Shown here piece after piece: positions 9,528 through 19,974 of a DNA stretch of 64,000 nucleotides (its first letter is position 1; each line of letters starts with the position of its first letter). The DNA comes from Klebsiella oxytoca (GTDB taxonomy: Bacteria; Pseudomonadota; Gammaproteobacteria; Enterobacterales; Enterobacteriaceae): assembly GCF_009707385.1 (NCBI RefSeq), contig NZ_CP046115.1:2542001-2606000 (forward strand). Reading direction: 5' to 3'. The notes below the pieces were generated by a model, which was not told the DNA's origin, ran no database searches, and saw only the letters and a list, made by a program, of their open reading frames with translations. The position numbers were made by a program, and so were the translations under genes.

Positions 9528-9913
9528 TATTCAACGTACTCCCGCCAGAGTCATAACAATCAGGTGTTACCTGAGCTTTCTCGGGTGCAACCTGGAGAGT
9601 GATGAGGTTATTTAATTGTTAAGGAAACTAGAGTTGTGAGTTGCATTTAGCAAGCCTGTGATGGCGCAAAAGGGGCGAATTCAATGCTTTTATATGGTAG
9701 ATAGCGCGGAGGTTTCGCGTATTTTTTAAACTAATCCACCAATAAATTTGTATTTAATGGTGAGTTGTTCAGGTGCAACCGTTCTTTTTTTGGACGTTTC
9801 TTGTTATTTCAATCTTGTTACAAATTAGCGTTTATTAACGGATGCAGGCGGTGTCGGTTTATGATGAGGCTGACTATCCCATAACGGATGAGATTGGCTG
9901 AAAAGGAGAGAAC
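9528..9913. other. Divergent intergenic region between transporter gene and ydcF
   Basis: A 386-base AT-rich spacer between two divergent genes, so it must hold both promoters. I see runs such as TTTAAACTAATCCACC near 9725 and a purine-rich ribosome site (AAAAGGAGAG) just before ydcF. I could not pick a single convincing operator or a small gene. Confidence 0.45.
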
Positions 9914-10705
9914 ATGTCAGAACATTTTCCATCGCTGCCGGAGGCGACACTCGCCGCGGCGAACCTGTTGGGCGCCTGGCTGGCACAGGACGATTTGCCC
10001 CTGGCTCTACAACCAGACGTGGTGGTTCTGGCGGGCAATGCGGTGATCCCGACGATTGATTTCGCCTGCCAGCTGGCGGCGCGTCACGCCGTTCCGCTAC
10101 TGATCAGCGGCGGTATTGGCCACTCCACTTCGTTTTTATACCGCTCGGTGCTGAACGACCCGCGCTATCGCGCGATACCGGTAAACAGCCGCGCTGAGTC
10201 GCATATCCTGGCCGATATAGCCCATCAGTTCTGGCAGATTCCTCGTGAAAGGATTGTGGTGGAAGACCGTTCCACGAACTGCGGAGAGAACGCGCGCTTC
10301 ACCCGACAAATGCTGGAAGAGAAGGGCATTGCGCACCGTTCGGGCGTGGTGATTCAGGATCCGACCATGCAGCGCAGAACGATGGCGACCTTTGCCCGCG
10401 TCTGGCAAGACGCCGGGTGCGCGCCGAAATGGTTCAGTACGCCGGGCTGCTCGCCGGAGCTGCGCAATGCGGAGCGCGGTCTGGCGTTTAGCGGTGAAAC
10501 GACCGGCTTGTGGCCGGTGGACCGCTATCTGGCTCTGATCCTCGGCGAGCTGCCGCGGCTGCAGGATAACCCAGAGGGCTATGGCCCGTTGGGCAAGGGA
10601 TTTATCGCCCATGTGGATATTCCGCCGCAGATTGTGGAGGCATGGGAGACGCTGCGTAATGACCGTCTGCTGTCCGATGCGCTGAACGCCCGGACGCTGG
10701 GTTAG
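9914..10705 (+). CDS. ydcF: YdcF, DUF218 (ElyC/SanA/YdcF) family protein
   Basis: A 263-residue protein matching E. coli YdcF in length (266) and genome position, next to aldA. It has the DUF218 Rossmann-like fold signature: a hydrophobic strand with VVVLAGNAV, then PLLISGGIGHST, and later IVVEDRSTNCGENARF, where an Asn/Glu-rich loop follows. E. coli YdcF is reported to bind S-adenosylmethionine; its physiological role is unsettled. The start is supported by AAGGAG seven bases upstream. No signal peptide or transmembrane segment is visible, unlike ElyC and SanA. Confidence 0.9.
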   Translation: MSEHFPSLPEATLAAANLLGAWLAQDDLPLALQPDVVVLAGNAVIPTIDFACQLAARHAVPLLISGGIGHSTSFLYRSVLNDPRYRAIPVNSRAESHILADIAHQFWQIPRERIVVEDRSTNCGENARFTRQMLEEKGIAHRSGVVIQDPTMQRRTMATFARVWQDAGCAPKWFSTPGCSPELRNAERGLAFSGETTGLWPVDRYLALILGELPRLQDNPEGYGPLGKGFIAHVDIPPQIVEAWETLRNDRLLSDALNARTLG

Positions 10706-10915
10706 GGTCTGTTTCAGCAAATTTGCCCGTTTGCGGCAGAAATATCGCAAACGGGCACGCCGTGTTATCAAAATGTGATTTTTAATCCGTCACTCTGGGC
10801 CATTTTTATGAAATGCCTCACAAAAACGAGCCTTCATGGTGTTGGTATCGCTTCCTGGAGATAGTTTTTAACATCTTATTCACCTGCTAAAAACAATAAT
10901 CCTGAGGAGCAAACC

Positions 10916-12355
10916 ATGACAGCACCCGTTCAGCACCCTATGTATATCGATGGACAGTTTGAACCAGGCCGCGGTGATGCGTGGATTGACGTGATCAATC
11001 CGGCGACGGAAGCGCTGCTTTCGCGGATTCCTGATGGCAGCGCCGAGGATGCGCGGCGCGCTATTCTGGCCGCTGAGCGCGCTCAGCCTGGCTGGGAAGC
11101 GCTCCCGGCGATTGAACGGGCGGGGTGGTTGCGTAAAATAGCTGCCGGCATACGCGAGCGCGCTGGAGAAATCGCCGCGCTGATCGTCGCCGAGGGCGGG
11201 AAAATCCAGCAGCTGGCGGCGGTGGAAGTCTCATTTACTGCCGATTACCTGGATTACATGGCCGAGTGGGCGCGTCGTTATGAAGGTGAGATTGTGCAGA
11301 GCGACCGCCCGGGAGAAAATATTCTGGTATTTAAGCGCGCTCTGGGCGTGACAACCGGCATCCTGCCGTGGAATTTTCCTTTCTTCCTGATTGCCCGCAA
11401 GCTGGCGCCAGCGCTGATCACCGGCAACACCATTGTGATTAAACCCAGTGAATTTACGCCGAATAACGCCATCGCTTTTGCGCAAATTGTGCATGATATC
11501 GGTCTGCCGAAAGGGGTCTTTAACCTGGTGCTGGGCCGCGGTGAAACCGTGGGCCAGGAGCTGGCGGGTAACCCGAAAGTGGCGATGGTCAGCATGACCG
11601 GAAGCGTCGCTGCGGGCGAAAAAATCATGGCGGCGGCGGCAAAAAACATCACCAAAGTGTGCCTGGAGCTGGGCGGTAAAGCGCCGGCTATCGTGATGGA
11701 CGATGCGGATCTTGAGCTGGCGGTCAAAGCGGTGGTGGATTCCCGTGTGATCAATAGCGGGCAGGTATGCAACTGCGTCGAACGCGTATATGTGCAAAAG
11801 GGGATTTACGATCGCTTCGTTAATCGTCTGGGCGAAGCAATGAAAGCGGTGCAGTTTGGCGATCCGGCATCACGCGACGATCTCGCCATGGGACCATTGA
11901 TAAACGCCGCCGCGCTGGAGCGGGTTGAGCAGAAGGTTGCTAAAGCGGTGGCGCAGGGCGCCCGCGTCGCGCTGGGCGGTAAAGCGGTGGCCGGGAAAGG
12001 CTATTTTTATCCGCCGACCCTGCTGCTGGATGTGCGCCAGGAGATGGATATCGTACATGAAGAGACATTTGGACCCGTGCTGCCGGTAGTGGCGTTTGCG
12101 ACGCTCGAAGAGGCGCTGGCGATGGCCAACGACAGCGATTACGGACTAACATCATCAATCTATACCCGTGACCTGAACGTCGCCATGAAGGCGATTAAGG
12201 GACTGAAGTTTGGCGAGACTTACATCAATCGCGAAAACTTCGAAGCGATGCAGGGTTTCCACGCCGGATGGCGTAAATCGGGTATCGGCGGCGCCGACGG
12301 GCGTCACGGCCTGAATGAGTATTTGCAAACCCAGGTGGTCTATCTGCAGGCCTGA
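10916..12355 (+). CDS. aldA: Lactaldehyde dehydrogenase / aldehyde dehydrogenase A
   Basis: A 479-residue NAD-dependent aldehyde dehydrogenase, the same length as E. coli AldA, which oxidises L-lactaldehyde to lactate in fucose and rhamnose degradation and also glycolaldehyde. The general base is Glu251 in LELGGKAP and the nucleophile is Cys285 in NSGQVCN, the positions known for E. coli AldA; LPWNFPFF forms part of the NAD site. It follows ydcF and precedes gapC, the E. coli order. A GAGGAG ribosome site precedes the ATG. Confidence 0.95.
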   Translation: MTAPVQHPMYIDGQFEPGRGDAWIDVINPATEALLSRIPDGSAEDARRAILAAERAQPGWEALPAIERAGWLRKIAAGIRERAGEIAALIVAEGGKIQQLAAVEVSFTADYLDYMAEWARRYEGEIVQSDRPGENILVFKRALGVTTGILPWNFPFFLIARKLAPALITGNTIVIKPSEFTPNNAIAFAQIVHDIGLPKGVFNLVLGRGETVGQELAGNPKVAMVSMTGSVAAGEKIMAAAAKNITKVCLELGGKAPAIVMDDADLELAVKAVVDSRVINSGQVCNCVERVYVQKGIYDRFVNRLGEAMKAVQFGDPASRDDLAMGPLINAAALERVEQKVAKAVAQGARVALGGKAVAGKGYFYPPTLLLDVRQEMDIVHEETFGPVLPVVAFATLEEALAMANDSDYGLTSSIYTRDLNVAMKAIKGLKFGETYINRENFEAMQGFHAGWRKSGIGGADGRHGLNEYLQTQVVYLQA

Positions 12356-12408
12356 GTCAGCAGAGGCGAGGCACACTTCTCGCAGGTGAATAAGTCGTCG
12401 TTCATTTC

Positions 12409-12436
12409 GGGCGGATAGCCGCAGCTACCCGCCCGC
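12409..12436. terminator. Hairpin between convergent aldA and gapC
   Basis: An imperfect stem (GGGCGGATAGC paired with GCTACCCGCCC) lies between two convergent 3' ends and is followed on the plus strand by GCGCTTTATTTT. It probably terminates aldA and may serve both directions. Confidence 0.6.
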
Positions 12437-12439
12437 GCT

Positions 12440-13438
12440 TTATTTTGCGAACTTTTCCAGCACGCGGATAAGCTGGGTGACGAAGCCATATTCGTTATCG
12501 TACCAGGCGACGGTTTTTACCAGCTGCAGGTCGCCGACCTCGGCAATCTCCAGCTGCGTGGCGTCGTAAATTGAACCGAAATGGCTGCCTATAACGTCCG
12601 ATGAGACAATCTCCTCTTCGGTATAGCCAAAGGATTCATTATTTGTCGCGGCGTTTTTCATCGCCTGATTGACCTCTTCGGCGGTCACTTTTTTCTCCAG
12701 CACCGATACCAGTTCAGTCACCGAACCAGTCTTCGTCGGCACCCGCTGAGCGTGGCCTTTTAGCTTGCCGCTTAGCTCAGGAATAACCAGACCGATAGCT
12801 TTCGCCGCCCCGGTGGTATGCGGAATGATATTTTCCGCCGCCGCGCGGGAGGCGCGTAAATCTTTGCCGCGCGGGCCGTCAACCAGCGACTGGGTGCCGG
12901 TGTAAGCGTGAATGGTGGTCATGGTGCCGACCTTAATACCAAAGGCGTCGTTAAGAACTTTCGCCATTGGCGCCAGGCAGTTAGTGGTGCAGGAGGCCAC
13001 GGAAATAATAGTATCGCTGGTTTCCAGCGTATCGTCGTTAACGTTAAAAACGATAGTTTTCATCTCGCCGGCGGGCGCGGAAATAAGCACTTTTTGGGCG
13101 CCTGCGCTCAGGTGAGCCTGGGCTTTTTCCGCGGAGGTATAAAAGCCCGTACACTCGACGATAAGCTCGGCACCTGCCGCTTTCCACGGAATATGCTGAG
13201 CCTCTTTTTCAGCGTAAACGGTGATTTTTTTGCCATCAACGATAAGCGCGTCTTCGGTAAAATCCACGCTCCATGGGAAAGGTCCATAGTTTGAGTCATG
13301 CTTTAACAGATAGGCCAGCACTTTAGGTGAGGTCAGATCGTTAATGGCAACGACCTCTAATGAGCTATTGACCTCCAGTAACCGGCGCAGTACCAAACGT
13401 CCTATACGACCGAATCCATTAATCCCGAGTTTACTCAT
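12440..13438 (-). CDS. gapC: Glyceraldehyde-3-phosphate dehydrogenase GapC (intact)
   Basis: A 332-residue NAD-dependent GAPDH. The Rossmann motif [10 protein letters not shown] is at residues 5-14, the catalytic Cys150 lies in SVASCTTNC, and the partner histidine follows in [12 protein letters not shown] chose the ATG at 13438 over one eight codons upstream because the protein then begins [10 protein letters not shown] and has GGAG at proper distance. In E. coli K-12 gapC is a split pseudogene at the same place; here the frame is complete, so it should encode a functional second GAPDH beside GapA. Confidence 0.93.
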   Translation of the reverse strand: MSKLGINGFGRIGRLVLRRLLEVNSSLEVVAINDLTSPKVLAYLLKHDSNYGPFPWSVDFTEDALIVDGKKITVYAEKEAQHIPWKAAGAELIVECTGFYTSAEKAQAHLSAGAQKVLISAPAGEMKTIVFNVNDDTLETSDTIISVASCTTNCLAPMAKVLNDAFGIKVGTMTTIHAYTGTQSLVDGPRGKDLRASRAAAENIIPHTTGAAKAIGLVIPELSGKLKGHAQRVPTKTGSVTELVSVLEKKVTAEEVNQAMKNAATNNESFGYTEEEIVSSDVIGSHFGSIYDATQLEIAEVGDLQLVKTVAWYDNEYGFVTQLIRVLEKFAK

Positions 13439-13691
13439 GAAGAATCTCCAGGTGGTTTGCATAGTCAGGTGAAAACTTCTCCAGGCTTAGTTCAGGCGTC
13501 GGAATAGGGCAACCAACGATCCAGGCATCCCGACGAAATACGCGAAAACAATGAACAGAAAAGGTAATAAACTCGGCAGGTTAAGGACGGGGGGCGAAGA
13601 GGTAATAATTTTTTGTTTCAGCGTTATACATCATCGGTATATTGGCGAGGGTTTTCAGGGTGGGCCGGGAAGAGGCCCACCGCGATGGCCA

Positions 13692-14186
13692 TTATTCGGC
13701 GGTCGCGCCTGTTTCAGCAAAAGCGGCTAACGCTGCGCCATCAAGACGATAGCGTACCCATTCACTTTGCGGCAGCGCGCCGATGCTCAGATAAAAATCG
13801 ATTGCCGGCTGGTTCCAGTCGAGTACGCTCCATTCCAGGCGGCCGCATTCTCTTTTTACCGCCAGCTGGGCGATGGTTCTGAGTAGCGCTTTTCCGGCAC
13901 CGTTACCGCGAAACTCCGGGGTGACGTACAGGTCTTCCATATAGATGCCATTGCGCCCAAGCCAGGTGGAATAGCTGGTGAAGAACACCGCGTAGCCGGC
14001 GACCTTATTATCAATTTCGCAAATTAACGCTTCCGTTTTGCTATCGCTGGCGAACAGCGTTGATTTGATCTCATCTGCCGTGGTGACGACCTGCTCCGGC
14101 GCTTTTTCATAGACCGCCAGCTCGTAAATCATGTCATAGATTGCTTTTGCGTCCGCCGGCAGTGCCGGACGAATGATCATATTCAT
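13692..14186 (-). CDS. GNAT-family N-acetyltransferase
   Basis: A 164-residue single-domain acetyltransferase. The acetyl-CoA motif A is visible as MEDLYVTPEFRGNGAGKAL (Q/R-x-x-G-x-G/A form), followed by LEWSVLDWNQPAIDFYLSIGA, similar to diamine (spermidine/thialysine) acetyltransferases. Substrate is not certain. It is divergent from the LysR gene that begins 90 bases away, so that regulator may control it. An ATG two codons downstream is an alternative start. Confidence 0.83.
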   Translation of the reverse strand: MNMIIRPALPADAKAIYDMIYELAVYEKAPEQVVTTADEIKSTLFASDSKTEALICEIDNKVAGYAVFFTSYSTWLGRNGIYMEDLYVTPEFRGNGAGKALLRTIAQLAVKRECGRLEWSVLDWNQPAIDFYLSIGALPQSEWVRYRLDGAALAAFAETGATAE

Positions 14187-14275
14187 TGGATTACCTGTTG
14201 TGCCATCGTGAGTTTGATAGTGCCAAGCATAAACGTTAAGGTTAGAAGAATTAAGTGCAATGAAATCACTAAACG

Positions 14276-15211
14276 ATGAATATTATGCATCCTGCGCTTC
14301 GCCGTATCGATCTCAACCTGCTGCCGGTATTTGAGGCGGTCTATCGCTATCGTTCAGTGCGCCTGGCGGCGGAAGAGTTAGCGATGAGCACATCGGCGTT
14401 AAGCCACGCCCTGTCAAGGCTGCGCGTGGCGCTCAACGATCCGCTTTTCTATCGTGAAGGCCATCGCATGTGCCCCAGCGTCTATGCAACCCAGCTCGCC
14501 CCGGCAATTAGTTCGGCGCTAAAGTTCCTGGATCAGGAGCTCACGCCACAGCCGAAGTTTGTTGCCTCCGCCAGCAGCGATTGCTTACAGATAGCGATTA
14601 CGGATTTCACCGCCCTGTGCGTGTTTCCAGCCCTGATGAACAAATTACAGCATCAGGCGCCGGGCCTGCGTTTTGAGCTGCGTTACCTGCCGCATAGCCC
14701 GGCGCTGACCGAACTGCTGGCGGGTGAGGTGGATTTGGCATTGGGATTTAGCGCGCTGGATGAGGCAGAGCATCCGGAGCTGGATGAGATCGGCTGGCTG
14801 AAGGATGACTATGTCGTTATCAGCAACATAAAACGCACTCAGCTCACCCTGGCAGATTATCTGGCGGCCCAGCATCTGGTGGTTACGCCGTGGAATGAAA
14901 GCCAGGGAGTGCTTGACCTTGAGCTCGCCAAAATGGGCTTTTCGCGCCATATCACCATCAAAACACCCTCTATGCTGAGTGCGCCATTCATTATTGAGGA
15001 AAGCGAACTCCTTATGGCGCTACCGCGTTCTGCGGCGCAAAAAATGATCGCTACCACCAGGATTAAGATTTTTGAATTACCCTTTGAGGTTCCACCGTTT
15101 GCGGTGAAGATTTATTCGCACAAACGAAGCGGTCAACGCGGCGCGAGCCAGTGGTTGAAAGAATCGCTGCGCGAATGGGCCGCGACCGAGCGCAGCGGAT
15201 ATCTGGTTTGA
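14276..15211 (+). CDS. LysR-family transcriptional regulator
   Basis: A 311-residue LysR regulator. The N-terminal winged helix (about residues 10-68) contains RSVRLAAEELAMSTSALSHA and LSRLRVALNDPLFYR; the inducer-binding domain follows. The form RIDLNLLPVFEAVYRYRSV is typical of the NodD/NahR/LeuO branch. Its divergence from the GNAT gene suggests control of that gene, but no T-N11-A site stands out in the 89-base gap. An ATG three codons downstream (14285) is an equally possible start. Effector unknown. Confidence 0.85.
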   Translation: MNIMHPALRRIDLNLLPVFEAVYRYRSVRLAAEELAMSTSALSHALSRLRVALNDPLFYREGHRMCPSVYATQLAPAISSALKFLDQELTPQPKFVASASSDCLQIAITDFTALCVFPALMNKLQHQAPGLRFELRYLPHSPALTELLAGEVDLALGFSALDEAEHPELDEIGWLKDDYVVISNIKRTQLTLADYLAAQHLVVTPWNESQGVLDLELAKMGFSRHITIKTPSMLSAPFIIEESELLMALPRSAAQKMIATTRIKIFELPFEVPPFAVKIYSHKRSGQRGASQWLKESLREWAATERSGYLV

Positions 15212-15332
15212 CGAGTCAGCGATATATGCTTAACTCATGATAGAAGAAATGTAAAATGTCTGTTAAGAAAACGAGGCGTATTGGTAATCGTAAGCGCTGG
15301 GCCATTTATCCTGAAAACGTAAGAGAGACAAA

Positions 15333-16304
15333 TTGAAATTAGCCGGACTTCATCCAGATGAACTGCGTCGTCTGCAATCGCTGCGGGCATCCGGATTATT
15401 GAATAGTGGAAAAGAAGAGCGCTTCGAGCGTCTGACCAGGCTTGCGCGTTCGCTCTACGATCTGCCGGTGGCTTCTATTAGCCTCGTGGGTGAGAACACC
15501 CTGCATATCAAATCCTGCGCCGGCATGGAGGTGGATACGTTGCCGCGAGATATCTCTTTCTGTGCGCATACTATCCTGCAGACCGATCCTTTAATCGTGA
15601 ATGACCTGCAGCAGGATTTACGCTTTCATGATAACCCGCTGGTAACGGAAGCGCCTTTCATCCGCTTTTATGCCGGATATCCGGTACAGCTGCCCGATGG
15701 CGCTACCGTAGGCGCATTTTGCCTTATGGATCATAAACCGCGCGCCTTCTCCGGCCATGAAGTGCAAATATTAAGCGATCTGGCCGCCATCGTTGAAGAT
15801 GAATTCAAAGTGCTGGACGCTGCGACCTCCGATGAACTGACGGGGTTGTTCAACCGTCGCGGGTTTATGTCGCTGGCAGATTACGCTCTGTTGACAGCCA
15901 GACGGCGGAATGAACCAGCGAGCCTGGTGTTTATCGACCTCGATCGTTTTAAACAGATTAACGATACCTGGGGCCATGAAGAAGGGGACAAAGCCCTGAC
16001 GGCAATAGCCGACTTGATGAAAGCTACCTTCAGGGAGTCAGATTTAATTGCCAGACAAGGCGGAGATGAATTCATTATCCTGCTTGCTAATACCTCTCAG
16101 CAGGCTGCGGGCAGGGCGATGGAGCAGCTGAGCAAAAATGTTGCCGACTATAATCAGCAGGCGGGCAATTCCTGGCAGCTGGCGTTTTCATGGGGCTGCG
16201 TTGAATACGATCCTGCGTCGCCTCAGACCCTTAACGAGATCGTGGCTGTGGCGGATCGGCGTATGTATGAGGCGAAGGTGAGCCACGGCGCAGAACGCCG
16301 CTAG
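15333..16304 (+). CDS. GAF-GGDEF diguanylate cyclase
   Basis: A 323-residue cytoplasmic protein. A GAF sensor domain occupies about residues 20-160 (typical segment VASISLVGENTLHIKSCAGM), and a GGDEF domain about 165-320. The active-site motif is intact as GGDEF in RQGGDEFIIL, and an RxxD inhibitory site (RESD) lies five residues before it, so it should make cyclic di-GMP from GTP with product inhibition. The reading frame starts with TTG at 15333, preceded by AAGAGAGA; no in-frame ATG gives the full GAF domain. The GAF ligand is unknown. Confidence 0.87.
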   Translation: MKLAGLHPDELRRLQSLRASGLLNSGKEERFERLTRLARSLYDLPVASISLVGENTLHIKSCAGMEVDTLPRDISFCAHTILQTDPLIVNDLQQDLRFHDNPLVTEAPFIRFYAGYPVQLPDGATVGAFCLMDHKPRAFSGHEVQILSDLAAIVEDEFKVLDAATSDELTGLFNRRGFMSLADYALLTARRRNEPASLVFIDLDRFKQINDTWGHEEGDKALTAIADLMKATFRESDLIARQGGDEFIILLANTSQQAAGRAMEQLSKNVADYNQQAGNSWQLAFSWGCVEYDPASPQTLNEIVAVADRRMYEAKVSHGAERR

Positions 16305-16311
16305 TCCGATG

Positions 16312-16331
16312 ACCCGGCGCGCTTGCCGGGT
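16312..16331. repeat. REP-like hairpin after the GGDEF gene
   Basis: A 7-base perfect stem ACCCGGC / GCCGGGT with a 6-base loop follows the GGDEF stop by a few bases. It resembles REP hairpins seen at 3' ends in enteric genomes and could protect the transcript end; there is no T-tract. Confidence 0.45.
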
Positions 16332-16384
16332 AGCTGGCGCTCACCCGGCATTTATTAGCGGACGCCACGGCGTCTTTTACATCC

Positions 16385-16588
16385 TTAGTGGAACCCAAGG
16401 CGAATCAGCTCAACGGGTTCGAACTGACCTTCATTGCCTTCAACTTCAACGGTTTTGCTGCGACGAATCTGAGCCGGGGTTAGCCCACTGGCATGTATAG
16501 CGATAATTTTTCCGGTTTTCCCCGTCCCATTAATCATCACCTGGCTACCATTAGTAATAGGATTACGGTTACGATCGTAAGTGATCAT
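16385..16588 (-). CDS. Small conserved-looking protein of unknown function (67 aa)
   Basis: I place the start at 16588, where ATG is preceded by GAGGAGAAATA on the minus strand; longer upstream extension has no ribosome site. The 67-residue product begins [14 protein letters not shown], contains a Gly-rich turn ([13 protein letters not shown]) followed by basic residues ([11 protein letters not shown]), and ends in LIRLGFH. The pattern of short strands around [12 protein letters not shown] recalls small KOW/SH3-like barrels, but this is only an impression. No signal peptide or membrane segment. I do not recognise a named family. Confidence 0.7.
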   Translation of the reverse strand: MITYDRNRNPITNGSQVMINGTGKTGKIIAIHASGLTPAQIRRSKTVEVEGNEGQFEPVELIRLGFH

Positions 16589-16884
16589 GATTATTTCTCC
16601 TCTTAATATTCTGGTATCAAAAATCCGCTTGCCAATCAGGACTCCATCTCGCGGTGACGGACGTAATACAAATACGCCTCCGGGAAATTCTTTTTTTTGT
16701 TTTTGATCAACATCACACTTTTTAGCTGCCCCGGAGAGGGTAACTTTTCTCGCGTCTGAGTGGCCGACCGTCCGGGCGCGAGGCTTGCGCAGGTCTTTGA
16801 CTTTATACGATATAACGCTCGATGCCCGGCTTGCAGTCGCTGATGCGGCTGCTAAACTTTTTTCGGGCATAACGGAGCGGAACG

Positions 16885-17082
16885 ATGAACAACAAAGACG
16901 AGCAAACGGGACTGATTGGGCTTGCTATTGGCGCGGCGGTTATTGGTCTGGTTTCCGGCCAGAAGCCAATTAACCGGGAAAGCATTGTCGAAGAGCTGGT
17001 GAGGTTAGGCAGACAGAAGGGGGATGGCATCGAGGACGAGATTTTCAAACAGGCGGCAACGCTGGTGCGCAAGGGGATCTGA
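16885..17082 (+). CDS. Small protein with one hydrophobic segment, unknown function (65 aa)
   Basis: A 65-residue product with a Gly/Ala-rich hydrophobic segment at about residues 8-25 ([16 protein letters not shown]), then a charged, probably helical tail ([16 protein letters not shown]). GGAG lies seven bases upstream of the ATG. The arrangement suggests a small inner-membrane-associated protein. I do not recognise it. It is surrounded by other small genes and may be monocistronic. Confidence 0.6.
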   Translation: MNNKDEQTGLIGLAIGAAVIGLVSGQKPINRESIVEELVRLGRQKGDGIEDEIFKQAATLVRKGI

Positions 17083-17132
17083 GCTTGTACAGAGAAGAGA
17101 GTTAATGAAACCGGGGGGCAGAAAACCCGGAA

Positions 17133-17207
17133 TCAAACAGGGAGAAAAGTCATCATTAAATACGCCATCACAATGCATATCAGCGCCATATACCACACAA
17201 AACTCAT
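17133..17207 (-). CDS. Candidate 24-residue single-pass membrane protein
   Basis: An open frame of 24 codons begins with ATG at 17207, preceded on the minus strand by GGGTGA. The product, starting MSFVWYMALICIVMAYLMM, is almost entirely hydrophobic, with one possible transmembrane helix and a Pro-Val end. Such short membrane proteins are common in enteric bacteria. Evidence is composition and ribosome site only; expression is unproven. Confidence 0.45.
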   Translation of the reverse strand: MSFVWYMALICIVMAYLMMTFLPV

Positions 17208-17314
17208 TATATCACCCGGTCCAGGTACGCCATGCCGGCTACCGTGTTTGTCGCGGTCATGGCGTCATGGTTAACCATAATATGACCCGCCGTTCGGCGA
17301 CGGCAGGTCATTCG

Positions 17315-17557
17315 TTAATCTTCCTGCATCCACATATCGGCTTCTTCGAACATTTCCTGCACGGTACGGCTAATTTGCTCTTTCTCGTGCTTGCTGGCGT
17401 CGGTATTGATTGAAGCTAACGTCATCATCGGTTTAACGCGGACATCGGCATCGGGAAAAATTCGCTGAACTCGCTTCGTCAGCTCATTGAGAATGATCTC
17501 TCTGGCGCCAGCCAACCCTTCGAAGTTTCTCTTGTCATAAATCAGTTCTACGAACAT
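17315..17557 (-). CDS. DinI-like damage-inducible protein
   Basis: An 80-residue acidic protein of the DinI family (relatives: DinI, MsgA), small SOS proteins; DinI itself modulates RecA filaments. Family features are the N-terminal MFVELIYDKRNF, the central LTKRVQRIFPDADVRVKPM, and the acidic C-terminal helix with MFEEADMWMQED. A perfect LexA-box consensus lies 38 bases upstream, so it should be induced by DNA damage. It is a paralogue of dinI rather than dinI itself, judging from genome position. Confidence 0.88.
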   Translation of the reverse strand: MFVELIYDKRNFEGLAGAREIILNELTKRVQRIFPDADVRVKPMMTLASINTDASKHEKEQISRTVQEMFEEADMWMQED

Positions 17558-17594
17558 TGTCTATCCCGTTTTTGTAATGACCTGCAGTATTGTA

Positions 17595-17610
17595 CTGTAA
17601 TTATATACAG
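17595..17610 (-). promoter_or_regulatory. LexA (SOS) box
   Basis: The sequence CTGTAATTATATACAG fits the LexA consensus CTGT-N8-ACAG exactly, with the AT-rich centre seen in strong sites. It is 38 bases upstream of the DinI-like start codon. Confidence 0.88.
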
Positions 17611-17780
17611 CGTCAAGGCTACGGTAGAATTCCTCCGTCCGGATGGCTGGCGGGGCGCTTAACGTTTTGGCTTTAACTATCTGATTCCGTGAATTGTTTT
17701 TTATAAGTACGTAAAAGTTAATGAATTTTTAATGAAAGGTAGTTATGTTGACGACATAACGGTTTTCTAAAGGATTTTTC

Positions 17781-18308
17781 ATGCGCAATAAATACTCAGG
17801 CCTGCAGATAGGCATCCACTGGCTGGTCTTTTTTTTAGTGATTGGCGCGTACGCGGCCATGGAACTACGAGGATTTTTCCCGCGTAGCGCGCGGCCTGTC
17901 ATTAATATGATTCACGTCTCGTGCGGAATCTCTATTTTTGTTCTGATGGTGGTGCGTTTGCTGGTGCGCCTCAAAACCCCGTCGCCGCCGATCGTACCTA
18001 AACCGTCGCCCATGATGACCGGCTTTGCGCACCTTGGGCATCTGGTTATCTATTTGCTGTTTATCGCGCTGCCGGCGATAGGTATGGTGATGATGTACTA
18101 TCGCGGCAGCCCGTGGTTCGCTTTTGGCCTGACCATGCCGTACGCGGCGGAAAGCGATTTTGAGCTGGTGGATAATTTGAAAGCATGGCACGAACTGTTG
18201 GCCAATACCGGCTACTTTATTATCGGCCTGCACGCGCTGGCGGCGCTGATGCACCATTATTTCTGGAAAGACAACACGCTGCTGAGAATGATGCCGCGTA
18301 AACGCTAA
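17781..18308 (+). CDS. cybB: Cytochrome b561 (CybB)
   Basis: A 175-residue inner-membrane di-haem cytochrome of the bacterial b561 family, with four hydrophobic segments and conserved histidines in the first (IGIHWLVFFL), second (MIHVSCGISIF), and last two segments (ALAALMHHYF). E. coli CybB is a quinol-linked cytochrome that can pass electrons to superoxide. Length and genome position (downstream of aldA-gapC) match E. coli cybB (176 aa). AAGGA precedes the start and a strong terminator follows the stop. Confidence 0.92.
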   Translation: MRNKYSGLQIGIHWLVFFLVIGAYAAMELRGFFPRSARPVINMIHVSCGISIFVLMVVRLLVRLKTPSPPIVPKPSPMMTGFAHLGHLVIYLLFIALPAIGMVMMYYRGSPWFAFGLTMPYAAESDFELVDNLKAWHELLANTGYFIIGLHALAALMHHYFWKDNTLLRMMPRKR

Positions 18309-18316
18309 TTCTCAGA

Positions 18317-18339
18317 GACCCGCTTCGGCGGGTTTTTTA
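18317..18339 (+). terminator. Intrinsic terminator of cybB
   Basis: The hairpin ACCCGC-TTCG-GCGGGT is followed by six T residues, 10 bases after the cybB stop codon. Confidence 0.92.
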
Positions 18340-18447
18340 TTTCATTTTCATATGGCCAACGCTGATTTACGCTGTGAATCTATGTACCTCAACCTCGATT
18401 AGGCGCAATATCTCGCCGCTATGCTATGGTTAACGCGGCAAGCTTAT

Positions 18448-18493
18448 TTGCCTCTTTGCCTGAATAAATATAGTATACCCCCCTATATGATAT
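18448..18493 (+). promoter_or_regulatory. frmRA promoter and probable FrmR operator
   Basis: A sigma-70 type promoter is visible as TTGCCT (18448-18453), a 17-base spacer and TAGTAT (18471-18476). Overlapping its -10 is an inverted repeat, ATAGTATA / TATATGAT, around a run of six C residues (18470-18493). A G/C tract flanked by AT-rich arms is the known operator form for the FrmR/RcnR family, so FrmR probably represses here until formaldehyde is sensed. Confidence 0.7.
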
Positions 18494-18506
18494 GGAGGGC
18501 GTAACC

Positions 18507-19923
<1,417 letters not shown>

Positions 19924-19939
19924 TCTTCTGGTGAAAGAT

Positions 19940-19959
19940 AACCCGGGCGTGCCCGGGTT
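19940..19959 (+). terminator. Hairpin after frmA
   Basis: A perfect 9-base stem (AACCCGGGC / GCCCGGGTT) with a 2-base loop, 16 bases after the frmA stop. The T-tract after it is weak (ATTGCCT), so termination efficiency is uncertain. Confidence 0.6.
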
Positions 19960-19974
19960 ATTGCCTAACAAGAC

